Shown piece after piece: positions 34,040 to 46,502 of a DNA stretch of 64,000 bases. Position numbers and translations under genes: made by a program. The notes beneath the pieces are model-generated. The model did no database searches. It saw nothing but the letters and a program-made list of their open reading frames with translations, and was not told where the DNA came from. Numbering within the stretch: the first letter of the stretch is position 1; the number at the start of each line of letters is the position of its first letter. The stretch is taken from NCBI GenBank assembly GCA_021014325.1, contig CM037462.1:15582135-15646134 (forward strand), written 5' to 3'. This stretch comes from Plazaster borealis. Taxonomy: Eukaryota > Echinodermata > Asteroidea > Forcipulatida > Labidiasteridae.

Positions 34040-35110
34040 ATATGCATAGTGGAGTCGAATGACTCTTTACGCAGAGTAAACTACACGTTACTCTCATTAA
34101 GGGTCAATTGGACTACAATCAGAGTCATTTTGACTCCGGCCCGGAGTCGTATTGGCGGGCCTTGCAGCGCGCAGCAGCCGCAGTGGTCTGGTCACTAACT
34201 CTATTGCCAAGTCTAACAATGAGAACCGGCCGCGGTATCCAGGTTACGTTCGTTGCTATGTTGGTTGCCATCTTGGATTTCCGATGACATGTCATTGCGT
34301 AGCCTGTAGCTCATCATGCCAAGAGTAACACTGTTTGTTCGTCGGTGGAGTCAAATTGTACTTGTTTGTAAGTTTTGAATAATAACACATGTAACGTTAT
34401 GTGGTGTTTAGGCGTCGTGTATATGTACTTGTAGAACTTCTGTAGGCCCAGCGTTACTTAGAAGTGGTGGGAGATAAACAAAATATCCTGGGTGGGTAGC
34501 TAGCAAGCTGGCCATCTTGCGCGGATCAGGCCCAGGCATTCATCCATTGGCATGTGGCAATGTAGTTGTACCGGTAGTAGTAGTCTATAGTAGTAGTAGC
34601 ATAGTAGTAGTAGTAAGTAGTAGTAACAGCTAACTTAGCTGTGGCAATGCCAATGCATGAATGCCTGGGCCTGATCCGCGCCAGCATGGCCAGCTATACC
34701 GACCCAGGATATTTTGTTTGTCTCCCACCATTCCTATTGTAACGCTTGGCCTACAGTACAACTACAAGTACAAGTACATTATGTTCTATACACAACGCCT
34801 AAACACCACATAACTTTACATGTTTTATACTTCAATTCTTACAAACAAGTACATTTTGACTCCACCGACGAACAAACAGGCTCATTTGACTCCACTAGAA
34901 TTGACTCTACTAGAAAAGTCGCCATGACTCGTGAACAGAGTCATTTGACCCCTAAAAGGAGTCGCTGAAGAGTCGTTATGACTCTTCCAAAGGAAGGCAT
35001 TTGACTCTGAAGAGAGTCAGTTGAACCTTAAAATGGAGTCATTCTAGACATAGTTGCTGGACTCCATTTGAAGGGTCGCCTTGACTCTGTTTTGGATATG
35101 AGTGAACCTT
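34040..35110. mobile_element. ~1.07 kb foldback with GAGTCA-rich ends and TAG microsatellite core
   Basis: Arms of about 220 bp, 34331-34550 and 34660-34879, are inverted copies (for example CTGTTTGTTCGTCGGTGGAG / CTCCACCGACGAACAAACAG, and GCCCAGGCATTCAT / ATGAATGCCTGGGC). They flank a (TAG)n tract at about 34575-34630. Outside the arms both sides are dense in GAGTCA/TGACTC, for example GAGTCATTTTGACTC at 34121-34135. No coding capacity. Confidence 0.6.
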
Positions 35111-35423
35111 TCTTCAAAAATTTTGTCAAACCTAACTTAGGCTAACTGTGCGTGTGGCGCAGAACGGAGCCAAATTTGACTGAAAAGATCATTGAAAAGG
35201 CCGTTTTTTATGATTAATAACAAAGAGTTGTTCGGGGAGGCCCGAACACCTAAAAATGGGGTCGGGGGTTTCGTAGGGTCGGGCGGGGACGATCAACAAT
35301 TTTCTTTTATGTGGCCTGATATGAAGTGAACCATTCCATTTATCGACCTGGCCATTTTGTTTTGGTCCTTATAGTGTATGTTTAGTGACTCGTACTGCTG
35401 TTTCCACTGCTGAGGTTTCAACC

Positions 35424-37946
35424 CTATAGACTGTGCAAGTCTTGCGCATATTCGAACTTCTCGGACCATAATTGTGGTGGACCTATGGAGTTTTACGTGG
35501 GCGGGATTTTGTTCCGTCAATTATTTTAGTGTAAAGTAGCTTATGGCCAGTCAGTCCGCAGCGCCTGCGTTAATGAGGTCAAATCCCGAATTTTCTTTGC
35601 ACGGAGAAAACCATAGCGAGCGCGCGAGAATTATTCGAGAAACAACGAGAGTTCGAGAGGCCTCAGTTTATTGGCTAATGACGTCATTGCATTGGTAGTT
35701 GGCGTCCAAGATGGCGTAATGAGTGTTTGAAGTGTGAATTTTCCTTTCGAATGATGTAATTCTTTGCTATTTTCGATGTAGTTTAGCTTACTTTATTCAC
35801 TGTCAAACAAAGGATAATATCTATGGGTAAATTTGAGGGGGTATTTTACTTGCTGTTTCCTGACTGGACTACAAAAAATTGTCTGGAAAATCTGACGATT
35901 CAGATAGATGAATGTGTAAGCTATCGTTTGGTATGCTTTTTACGTTGTGGGAGACCCTGTGCATAGCCTTTTCGGGGCGAATATTATCCGCGTGATTTCG
36001 CTGCTTTTAAGATTTTCGGCGAACGTGTTTACGACGTCGTCGTGTTGTGTGTGCGTGTAACACCACGTAAAACTTCGGTGGGGCAATTTATAACGTGTAA
36101 AAATATTAAGCATACATTATATGTTTTTGTTTTTTGAGTGAATTTTATTGTTACATAAATTAGTGCCTTCTGGCTTAGGGGGTCCATATCAAAAACTCGA
36201 CATTTTAAAAAATGTATTTGTTCTTTATGTTTTACTTTGTTGACAAATAAATTTGTGTTTTGTCTTGACAAGTGATATTTCAATCCTTGTTACTTGAAAT
36301 TATTTTTTTTTGACTATGTGTGGATTGTTTCTGTCTTTATTAATTATTGATCCCCTTTTTCTAGTTTTTGTTGTTAAAAATAAAATATAATATATACAAG
36401 GGCTGGGGCTAGGCCTAGGCCTTGATACTTGATACTTGATACTTGATGGAGTAATCCCTTTGCAGCCGGTGACAGCTAAACTGGGATGATTTTTAAGTGA
36501 GAAGAAGAAAAAGATCCATGGATTTTCTATTTGCCACTGCAGACGACTTGTGAAACCGAGTACATGCCACGAGCTGGTTCTTATTTGATAAATGAAATGT
36601 GAAATTTAGTACTACTTTGTATAATTGGTGTTATAAAGGTTTGGGGATCAACTTTTATGAGAAATAAGGGCCGTAATAAAAATATCACCTCTTTGAACCA
36701 ACTACTCCGATGCTATACGTGTATACGTACATGTACGTGTTGTGATTGTACATGTACAACCGGGCCAGTTCTCACCGTGCGTCTCAACCAATCAGAATGC
36801 AGGAATCACATGTGCAATCATGGCGGCTTTTTACTACATGTGCAATCATGGCGGCGTTTTTGGACTACCGTCAGTATTTCCTGTTTCCTGACTGGACTAC
36901 AAAAAATTAGGCCAGAAATCAACTATTTTGTGAAAGAATATGAAATTTCCTATCCATTACTGTAAGTATTGGCGTGTGGGAGAATTTATTAGAGGGACAT
37001 ATTGTGGTGTAATTGTGTTGGTTTCGTTTCGTTTTTAAACAAAATTTGACGATCAAAATACACAATATCAGTAAAGGCAATTATTTTTAAAAGCAAAATT
37101 GACGATATATTCCTAAACTTAGCAATTGTGGAAATATTTTTGTGAATTAACGTCTAAAAATTGAGAAACTACACACATACCACGAACGGTTCCAGCTCAT
37201 TAAATATTCAAAGAGAGGTCACGCTCGCCCGACCCATGCATACAGCGCAAAGAAAAGAAACGGATTCTGTGTGTGCTGCGGATTGACTGGCCATGAAAAT
37301 TATATATGTTGTTGGGAATATAATACTGTGTTGATGGGTAGACGTTAAGTAATTTGGTGACACATAGACGAGCAATAACCATTAATCAGATCAACTCTGT
37401 GTGTCTTTATATATAGAGAGAGAAGATAAACCAGTCACTAGAGAATCACATACTCAGAATCAAAACACATAGAACAAACATGGTGCCTAGAGGGCGCCAT
37501 TAAACTCGTTTAAGTCCCCTACTCAACATATTGTGATAAACAATCTGGAAGCAAAACCAATTCAACAAAATAACGAAGAAAACCCGAGAATAAGACTTGA
37601 CCTCCGTTTCCGCATCGGCCTACTTGTAAACAATTAAGAATGCTGCCCAACTGATGGGCATGTTGTCATTAAACCTATGTGACGCACTCATTCGGGCGTT
37701 ACTGGCAGCGGGGTTTCTAACAATAAGCATCCTCGTCCTAAGTTTGAATTTTGTTTCAATGTTAATTTGAACAAATTATTTGTATTATATAGAAATTGAA
37801 AAATTATTTATAACAACTTGCTATGGGTATCTTTTTTCATGATGTTTGTATAAATATAATTTAAAAAGAAAATTTGATTTCATAGGAATACATTGCCTTC
37901 GTTCTACTTTTTTCTCGTTTTCGATATGCGCAAGACTTGCACAGTC
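35424..37946. repeat. 2.5 kb segment between inverted copies of a 22-bp motif
   Basis: GACTGTGCAAGTCTTGCGCA at 35428-35447 is found inverted at 37925-37946. The same motif pair, more diverged, is at 56907-56930 and 57355-57376. Inside are a 28-bp direct repeat (35853-35880 and 36881-36908, TTTCCTGACTGGACTAC) and ATGGCGGC motifs at about 36818 and 36847. No convincing gene. It could be a TIR element or two separate copies of one repeat end. Confidence 0.35.
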
Positions 37947-37978
37947 TACAGTCAATAGCCAACCTGTTATCATCCACG
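37722..37978. repeat. ~255-bp dispersed repeat, copy 1
   Basis: AAGCATCCTCGTCCTA through TATCATCCACGAA recurs at 57163-57411 with few differences. In both places the CCACGAA end abuts transporter-derived sequence: an exon 1 fragment here, exon 5 of copy D there. Confidence 0.75.
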
Positions 37979-38027
37979 AACTCGGGATTGTAAAATGGCA
38001 TGTCAAACAGTATCGGTTTTATCATTG
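37979..38027 (+). pseudogene. Inverted fragment of transporter exon 1
   Basis: About 49 bp on the plus strand match the 3' end of exon 1 of the transporter copies, ending GGTTTTATCATTG before GTACGT, where the genes have ATTG before GTAAGT. The clear part (37997-38027) reads GMSNSIGFII. All true copies are on the minus strand, so this is an inverted relic of a fifth copy or of a rearrangement. Confidence 0.65.
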
Positions 38028-38163
38028 GTACGTCATTTCTGCTAAGTTTCAGCATAAGCATAAATACTTCGGAGAAAACAATCCTGAGCAGCTAAAAAAA
38101 AAAAATCCAAGATGTAGTTTAAAATGCCTGTCCATCGACAGGTTCCTTATGTCTTGGTTATTA

Positions 38164-38320
38164 GATTACTTAACCTTGCATGATGCCATCGTGGATTTGT
38201 TGAGTGTCAGTTTTTAATTAAAAGGTCGCTACTCCGCCAATTAAATGTTTTTAAATCTAAAAAATTCCAAGTTCCACAACTACACCTAGCCAAATAGCAA
38301 GCCAGTTGTCGTGTTACCAT
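38164..38320. repeat. Left half of the copy C 3' flank
   Basis: Counterpart of 19300-19443, from AACCTTGCATGATG to TTACCATCGG. In copy B the following T-rich spacer leads straight to the gene end; here it is split from its other half (48480 onward) by the Helitron-like array. Confidence 0.75.
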
Positions 38321-38445
38321 CGGGGTTTTTTTGGTTTTTAGGTGTTCGGGCATTAAGCCCGAACAACTCTTTGTTATTGTTCGGTTTTTAGGTGTTCGGG
38401 CATTCAGCCCGAACAACTCTTTGTTATTGTTCGGTTTTGTTTTTT

Positions 38446-40170
38446 TAGTTCTTCTTTTTCTTCTGATAGTCGTTTGTCCGCAAAAAACCCATAGATGCGA
38501 ACCTTGGATGAACTTGAAACTTTGCATGCAGTTAGATTATAACTGGGAGATGCCAAGTGAGTTGTGACGTAATAATTACGTCATCAGGTGTCGAATTACA
38601 GTAAATCAAAGTTTAATATTTCAAAAAATCATAACTCGATAACAAATTAATGGATTTCAACAATCTATGCATCATCGGACAGGTCTTATAAAACTCAACA
38701 AACGCTACACAAAGAGTGACCCCGTTTGACCTTGACCTCCGGCTCAAAATGTAAGTTGAACATTTCGTTAGTAATAGCCCTCGGAAGCACGTTCCGCTCC
38801 ATTGATCACGAGGTCCAAAGCCTACGTGCGCTGTAGTGGCATGATTTCCGTACAAGTTTTGACGTGTCGCAGTTCAACGCACTATAATGCAAGCTTATCA
38901 ATGGCGCAATAGCACTGCAGAATTGAATTCCGCTCAACCTGTGCCATGTTCAGCGTCAAGTTGTTCCCCTATTCGCCCTTTTGATGGCTCATGGTGGTCA
39001 TGGAATCAAAGAAGTTTTACTGAGATGGCCACCTGCTTCAGTGATTCGTATGACTTTTAATTATGTGAGAAATAAAGCTATAAAGTTTTCACACCCGTTG
39101 TTGTGTTCCATCCTTATTTCCTTGCTGAGTGTATGATGCACCATATAGGTAGAAATAGTACTCACTCATTATGTTATTAGTCCAAATTCACGAGAGGCTT
39201 AGACTTGCCGTCTTCATGACTTGCCTTTGTCTTTCATAATTATTCAAAACAAGTGTGTTTTCTTTCAATATTCTAAATTAAACCCACCGTTCTGTATGAA
39301 CGAAAATCAATGTCTTAAAAATGCAACCGATAGCTCATACTATGCTTGACTTATTTTAATGACATCATCATCAGTGCATATGTTTTGAACAATCAATGTT
39401 TCATACACAGATACTTCATGAGTATCCAATTCACTGTATTTGAAACCCTGTTGAAAACTTCTAATAATTGTAAATTAATAATGTGAACATGATTAGCATA
39501 GTTGGATTTATTAATCCATAAAGAATCAATATTCATTGAAAAATAATAAACTTCAGTAAATGGCTAGCATGGCTGTACTTGTGAGTAATTTAGCGGCTCG
39601 TTTGAAGATATGCAACCAAGATGAAATGGAATTCAAAAAATGATGCTCTGTATGAAAAGGTCAATTTAAATTAAATTATGTACTCTTTTGCTGAAAACAC
39701 TTTGTAATCGTATCTTGAGAAATAAATCTATTATGATTTTTTAAGCTTTGCATTTTTTGTGAATGTTTTATGTGTGAAAGTTATATTTAATTGATAATGA
39801 CATGATTTGACCTGGCTTCCTGTCCAACCGGAACTAAACGAAATACATATTAAGGGGCTCTTTTTTTTAATTTTCAGGAAAAGTCTTGTATACTTACTAT
39901 CAGTACAGTTTATGAATATTTACATGAAAATTGAAACAGATAAACAATTAATACACGTCTTAGAGCTCAATGCAGTCTTAAGTAGGAACATTATCATTTC
40001 TTTCCCGTGTAAACTAAACGTATACACGTAATGGATTTACACTTTGAAATTTCAAAAGCTATCAACAATCTTTTCATCGACTCAATAAAATAGTTCACAC
40101 ATTGACACAACACTGACCCCGATGAAATCCGAACACCTAGTGTTTGTTCCAACAAACACTAAAGCTCTAG
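38446..40170 (+). mobile_element. Helitron-like unit U1 (~1.7 kb)
   Basis: Starts TAGTTCTTCTTTTTCTTCTG and ends in the hairpin plus AAAGCTCTAG. It serves as the reference for the family: TTGTGACGTAATAATTACGT, GACCTTGACCTCCGG and TTGACGTGTCGCAGTTCAAC follow in that order. The short plus-strand frame at 39807-40031 has no homologs I recognise. Confidence 0.55.
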
Positions 40171-43100
40171 TTTTTGTTTTTTTTAGTTCTTCTTTTTCTT
40201 CTGATAGTCGTTTGTCCGCAAGCAAACGCATAGTTGCAAACCTTTGATTAACTTGAAACTTTGCTTGTAGTTAGAGTATAACTAGGAGATGCCGAGTAAG
40301 TTGTGACGTAATGATTACGTCATCAGGTGTCGAATTACAGAAAATCAAAGTTTAATATTTCAAGAAATCATAACTCGATAACTACCAAATGGATTACAAT
40401 AATGGATTACAATAATCTATACATCATCGGACACATGGCACAGGTTGAGCGGAATTCAATTCTGCAGTGCTATTGCGCCATTGATAAGCTTGCGTTATAG
40501 TGCGTTGAACTGCGACACGTCAAAACTTGCGCGGAAATCATGCCACTACAGCGCACGTAGGCTTTGGACCTCGTGATCAATGGAGCGGAACGTGCTTCCG
40601 AGGGCTATTACTAACGAAATGTTCAACTTACATTTTGAGCCGTAGGTCAAGGTCAAACGGGGTCACTCTTTGTGTAGCGTTTGTTGAGTTTTAAAAGACC
40701 TGTCCGATGATGTATAGATTGTTGAAATCCATTAATTTGTTATCGAACTATAAATTCGTTGTTATTTTTTGAAAACAGATGGTATTTAAACCACTGCAAG
40801 CAGTCATGCGACAATTCATGCATGTTTACTTTCGAGACACATTGTCAATGTAACCGTGAAGCTATCAAATGTACAATATACTGGTTAAATGTACACACTA
40901 GTGTCTAGACAGTTTATTTTAGTACATAGCCTACATTGTGTCAGACAATAAACCAGTGCAAGCAACCATAAGATAAGTATTAATGTTTTTATTTTCGAGA
41001 CACATTTGTCAACGAACTGACACACACATAGACCGTAAAAAGTAAAAATTGTAGAAAACGGCATTTAATGTTGAAAGCTTTTATAAAATCCCGCGGCTTT
41101 CCTTTAAAACGTCACTAGTTTTCTTACAGTGGAGACTTGTTACTTTGAACTTTAATACATGGTGCTTATGACTGCTTTTCGTCCTAAATAAATAAGCATA
41201 AAGTTAAACGTTTTGTGTTAGTACGTGAAATCAAGAATTGATGCTTAATGTTTTTGAGCTTGAAACATTAGTACCGTAGCTCACAGTATACCAGGATGGG
41301 ATGGGGAACAACTTCTGACTCGATCAAGCATATTCTGTAGATTTCAAAATTAAACTATTTTTTTTGATAATCTTGAAAATTAGACGATTGATAGAGCGTG
41401 CTCTTACAGGTGGTGACTTCATAATTCCTTACATTATAACATCAGAGAACACATAAAGTAGCATACCGCGCCGCACAGTTTTATGGAGTTTTTTTTTTAC
41501 CACACAGGCCATAGGACAGGAATTGTGGCGAGCGAAATTTATTGATTTTACGTTGGGAACTGGTGACATCATGATGACGTCGCACAATGTTTTAGCCTAA
41601 CAAACACATCTACAGTATCCCACGAGTACACAAACGAAAACAGTTGATCGGACTTATACTTTTTCGAGATATGGTGGTCTCAAGATTTGCTAATTATATT
41701 CATGTCATTATGTATCATACAATAAACCAATGCAAGCAGTTCTTCAACAAGGCATGGATTTTTACTTTCAGGACACATTTTGTCAATGTACTGTGAAACT
41801 ATCAAATGTACAAATGTATGTACTGGTTAAATGTACAAATAGTGCCTATAGACTCCAAAGTTTTATGTAGCGTTTAAATTGTGCTTTCTGGATCTGGATA
41901 GTACTGTACAATCGCCTGAAAAAGGCTATTACGTACATGAACATGTGTGCATTGGCTGTATAGTGAACATTGTATAAGTAAATAAACCATTGCATTGCAA
42001 CCAGTCATGCGACAATTACTGACCTATAACTTTTAAAATATCAAATTTGCAAATGAATGCAATGGATGTACACAATAGTGTCTGGCTCCGAAGTGTCTGG
42101 CTGGCTCCGAAGTTCTACGTAGCATTGTATGAGACAGGTCCCAATTATTGCAAGCAATCATGCGACAAGTCATGAATGCTTACTTTCGTTGTCACTTCAA
42201 TTAATCACTAGGTACAAAGCCTACGTGCGCCTTCACTGAAGGCTGGATGTAGTTGCATGATTTCCGTGTAAATTTTGACGTGACGCAGTTCAACGCACTT
42301 ATAACGTTGGCTTATCAATGGCGCAATAACACTGCAGAATTAAATTCCGCTCAACCAGTGCCATGTTCAGCGTCAAGTTGTTCCCCTATTCGCCCTTTTG
42401 ATGGCTCATGGTGAACATGGAATCAAAAACGAAGTTTTACTGAGATGGCAACCTGCTTCAGTGATTCGTATGACTTTTAATTATGTGAGAAATAAAGATA
42501 TAAAGTTTTCACACCCGTTGTTGTGTTCCATTATTATTTCCTTGCTGAGTGTATGGTGCACCATAGAGGTAGAAATAGTAATCAACTAATTATGTTATTA
42601 GTCAAAATTCACGAGAGCCTTAGACTTGCCGTCTTCATGACTTGCCTTTGTCTTTCATAATTATCCAAAACAAGTGTGTTTTCTTTCAATATTCTAAATT
42701 TAACCCACCGTTCTGTATGAATGAAAATCAATGTCTAAAAATCAAGCAAGCTATTTTAAAAAAAATGCAACTGATAGCTCATACTATGCTGGACTTATTT
42801 TAATGACATCATCATCAGTGCATATGTTTTGAACAATCAATGTTTCATGCACCGATACTTCATGAGTATCTAACTCACTGTATTTGAAACCCTGATGAAA
42901 ACTTCTAATAATTGTAAATTAATAATGTCTAGTTAATTAAATAATGTACTCTTTTGCTGAAAACACTTTGTATAGTTCAACTTTGGTTTTTCACTTAACA
43001 TTTTAAGCACATACTTGAATACCAATGTCTCGATAAGAACTTACCTAACGTCATAATGACGTCATCGTTTTTCTAATTTGGCTTAACAAACGATTATTAC

Positions 43101-43312
43101 TATTTTTGAAAACTCATATTGTGAGTTGCATTTATTCCCTGTTGAAACTAACGCATACTCATAGAAGATTAACCCTTTGCTTTCCTTGATATTCCCAAAG
43201 CTATCAACGATTTGTTCATCGATTCAATGATATAGCTCACACATAAACAAAGCACTGACCCCAAAGATAGCCGAACACCTAGTGTTTGTTCCAACAAACA
43301 CTAAATCTCTAG
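40171..43312 (+). mobile_element. Helitron-like unit U2 (~3.1 kb, with internal inversion)
   Basis: The first ~260 bp match U1. Then 40437-40745 is an inverted copy of the U1 segment about 38640-38955. A ~1.4 kb extension follows, with ATGATGACGTCGCACAATG and TATCCCACGAGT blocks that resemble the 5' part of the intron-2 family of copy B. The U1-like part resumes from about 42190. It ends AAATCTCTAG. Confidence 0.55.
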
Positions 43313-44172
43313 GTTTTTTTTGTTGTTTTTTTTTGGGGGGGGGTTGTTTTTTGGTTTTGGGGGGTTTTGTTGTTGTGTGTTTTTTTGGTTTTTTAGGTGT
43401 TCGGGCATTAAGCCCGAACAACTCTTTGTTTTTGTTCGGTTTTTATTTTTAGGTGTGAAACCCCGATGAAAACTTCTAATAATTGTAAATTAATAATGTC
43501 AACATGATAAGCATAGTTGGATTTATTAATCCATAAAGAATCAATGTTCATTGAAAAATAAATAAACTTCAGTAAATGGCTGACATGGCTGTTCTTGTGA
43601 GTAATTCAGCGGCTCGTTTGAAGACATGCAACCAATATGAAAGGGAATTCAAAAAATGATGATCTGTATGAAAAGGACAATTTACTCTAATAAATTGCTG
43701 AAAACACTTTGTAATCGTATCTTGAGAAATACATCTATTATGATTTTTTAAGCTTTGCATTTTTTGTGAATGTTTTATGTGTGAAAGTTCTGTGTAATTG
43801 ATAATGACATGATTTGACCTGGCTTCCTGTCCAACCGGAAATAAAAGAAATACAAATTAAGAGGCTCTTTTTTAATTGTCAGGAAAAGTCTTGTATACTA
43901 ACTATCAGTACAGTTTATGAATATTTACATGAAAATTAAAAACAGATAATCAATTAATACACGTCGTATAGCTCAATGCAGTCTTAAGTAGGAACATTAT
44001 CATTTCTTTCCCGTGTAAACTAAATGTATACACGTAATTGATTTACACTTTGAAATTTCAAAAGCTATCAACAATCTTTTCATCGACTCAATAAAATAGT
44101 TCACACATTGACACAACACTGACCCCGACTCCGAACACCTAGTGTTTGTTCCAACAAACACTAAAGCTCTAG
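43313..44172 (+). mobile_element. Helitron-like unit U3 (5'-truncated)
   Basis: Begins with a T/G low-complexity tract (43313-43393) and one GTTCGGGC/GCCCGAAC hairpin repeat. It then carries only the 3' third of the U1 sequence (from GAAAACTTCTAATAATTG) to the hairpin and CTAG. Confidence 0.5.
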
Positions 44173-46502
44173 TTTAGTTCTTCTTTTTCTTCTGATAGTC
44201 GTTTGTCTGCAAAAAAACCATAGATGCGAACCTTGGATGAACTTGAAACTTTGCATGTAGTTAGATTACAACTGGGAAATGCCAAGTGAGTTGTGACGTA
44301 ATGATTACGTCATCAGGTGTCGAATTACAGTAAATCAAAGTTTAATATTTCAAAAAATCATAACTCGATAACAAATTAATGGATTTCAACAATCTATGCA
44401 TCATCGGACAGGTCTTTTAAAACTCAACAAACGCTACACAAAGAGTGACCCCGTTTGACCTTGACCTCCGGCTCAAAATGTAAGTTGAACATTTCGTTAG
44501 TAATAGCCCTCGGAAGCACGTTCCGCTCCATTGATCACGAGGTCCAAAGCCTACGTGCACTGTAGTGGCATGATTTCCGTGCAAGTTTTGACGTGTCGCA
44601 GTTACGCACTTATAACGCAAGCTTATCAATGGCACAATAGCACTGCAGAATTGAATTCCGCTCAACCTGTGCCATGTTCAGCGTCAAATTGTTCCCCTAT
44701 TCGCCCTTTTGGTGGCTCAATGGTGAACACGGAATCGAAGACGAAGTTTCACTGAGATGGTCACCTGCTTCAGTGATTCGTATGACTTTTATTTATGTGA
44801 GAAAATGCAAGCAGAAAAAGACAGACATTGGTTATGTTTTAATCACACACCGTAAAACGGGGCATGACATCGGCTCGTGCAGGACGTTTCAGACCGTCAT
44901 TTGACGGCGGTGTCTACCAGTGCGACACGGTGAATATAACGGTAAGCATAATTGCCTTTCAAATGATTCTTCATTTAATGCACAGTTATGTTATAAAGTT
45001 TACCGTTAATCATCAAGTGGTGACGTTGGTGACGTTTTTAAAACTAAGGAAGGTTTAGTATGATCGTCGAACGAAGGGGTTGAAATTGGGCAATTGGAAA
45101 CGGGTTTGATTGCTGTGTGTTACTTGTCAGATTGATGAATGTTTTTATCATGACTTGCATATTTAGAAACTCTTCGATGAAGGTTTTCCTCAGAAGGTTT
45201 CATTATTGTTCACTTCAAAAACCGTTTGTGCACCTTCCACAAGCTTTTTCTTGCGTAATTTCCTTACTCTGATATTTTGTATTTTTATGCGCCAACGATC
45301 AGGCTGGTCCTTGAGAGAGCATAAATTCAATAAGTTATTAGTTTTATAATATAATGATGAAATGTTTTAGTTATTGAATTTTATTTATTTAAACAGTTTC
45401 GGCTTGACTTAATTTAACTTGAGTCACACTTTCTTTATAATTGTTTGTTCTTCTTCAGAGTACAGCACATCCAGTACCTGAATGGTCTACAGTGAAAGTT
45501 TTCACACCCGTTGTTGTGTTCCATCCTTATTTCCTTGCTGAGTGTATGATGCACCATATAGGTAGAAACAGTACTCAACTCCTTATGTTATTAGTCAAAA
45601 TTCACGAGAGGCTTAGACTTGCCGTCTTCATGACTTGCCTTTGTCTTTCATAATTATCCAAAACAAGTGTGTTTTCTTTCGATATTCTAAATTTAACCCA
45701 TAGTTCTGTATGAATGAAAATCAATGTCTAACAATCAAGCAAGCTATTTAAAAATAAGCAACCGATAGCTCTTACTATGCTTGACTTATTTTAATGACAT
45801 CATCATCAGTGCATATGTTTTGAACAATCAATGTTTCACGCACCGATACTTCATGAGTATCCAACTCGCTGTATTTGAAACACTGTTGAAAACTTCTAAT
45901 AATTGTAAATTAAAAATGTCAACATGATTAGCATAGTTGGATTTATTCATCCATAACGAATCAATATTCATTGAAAAATAAATAAACTTCAGTAAATGGC
46001 TTACATGGCTGTACCTGTAACTAATTCAACGGCTCGTTTAAAGATTATGCAACCAAGAGGAAAGTGAATTCAACAAATGATGCTCTGTATGAAAAGGACA
46101 ATTTACCCTAATAATTTATCTAATAAATTAAATAATGTACTCTTTTGCTGAAAACACTTTGTAAGTTCAACTTTGTTTTTTCACTTAACATTTTAAGCAC
46201 ATATTTAACATACCAATGTCTCGATAAGAACTTATCTAACGTCATAATGACGTCATCGTTTTCTAATTTGGCTTAACAAACGACTATTACTATTTTTGAA
46301 CACTCATATTGTGAGTTGCATTTATTCCCTGTTTAAACTAACGTATAATCATAGAACATTAACACTTTGCTTTTCTTGATATTCCCAAAGCTATCAATAA
46401 TTTGTTCATCGGTTCAATGATATAGCTCACACATAAACAAAGCACTAACCCCAAAGACAGCCGAACACCTAGTGTTTGTTCCAACAAACACTAAATCTCT
46501 AG
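44173..46502 (+). mobile_element. Helitron-like unit U4 (~2.3 kb)
   Basis: The 5' ~620 bp match U1 closely. A ~700-bp segment absent from U1 (about 44810-45490) follows, and then the common 3' part up to the hairpin and AAATCTCTAG. The plus-strand frames at 44531-44904 lie in repeat sequence and are not considered genes. Confidence 0.5.

Noticed and set aside
36657..36965. 102-codon plus-strand frame ending close to a GTAAGT donor
   Set aside because: No recognisable domain; it contains a 28-bp segment repeated at 35853-35880 and no partner exon was found.
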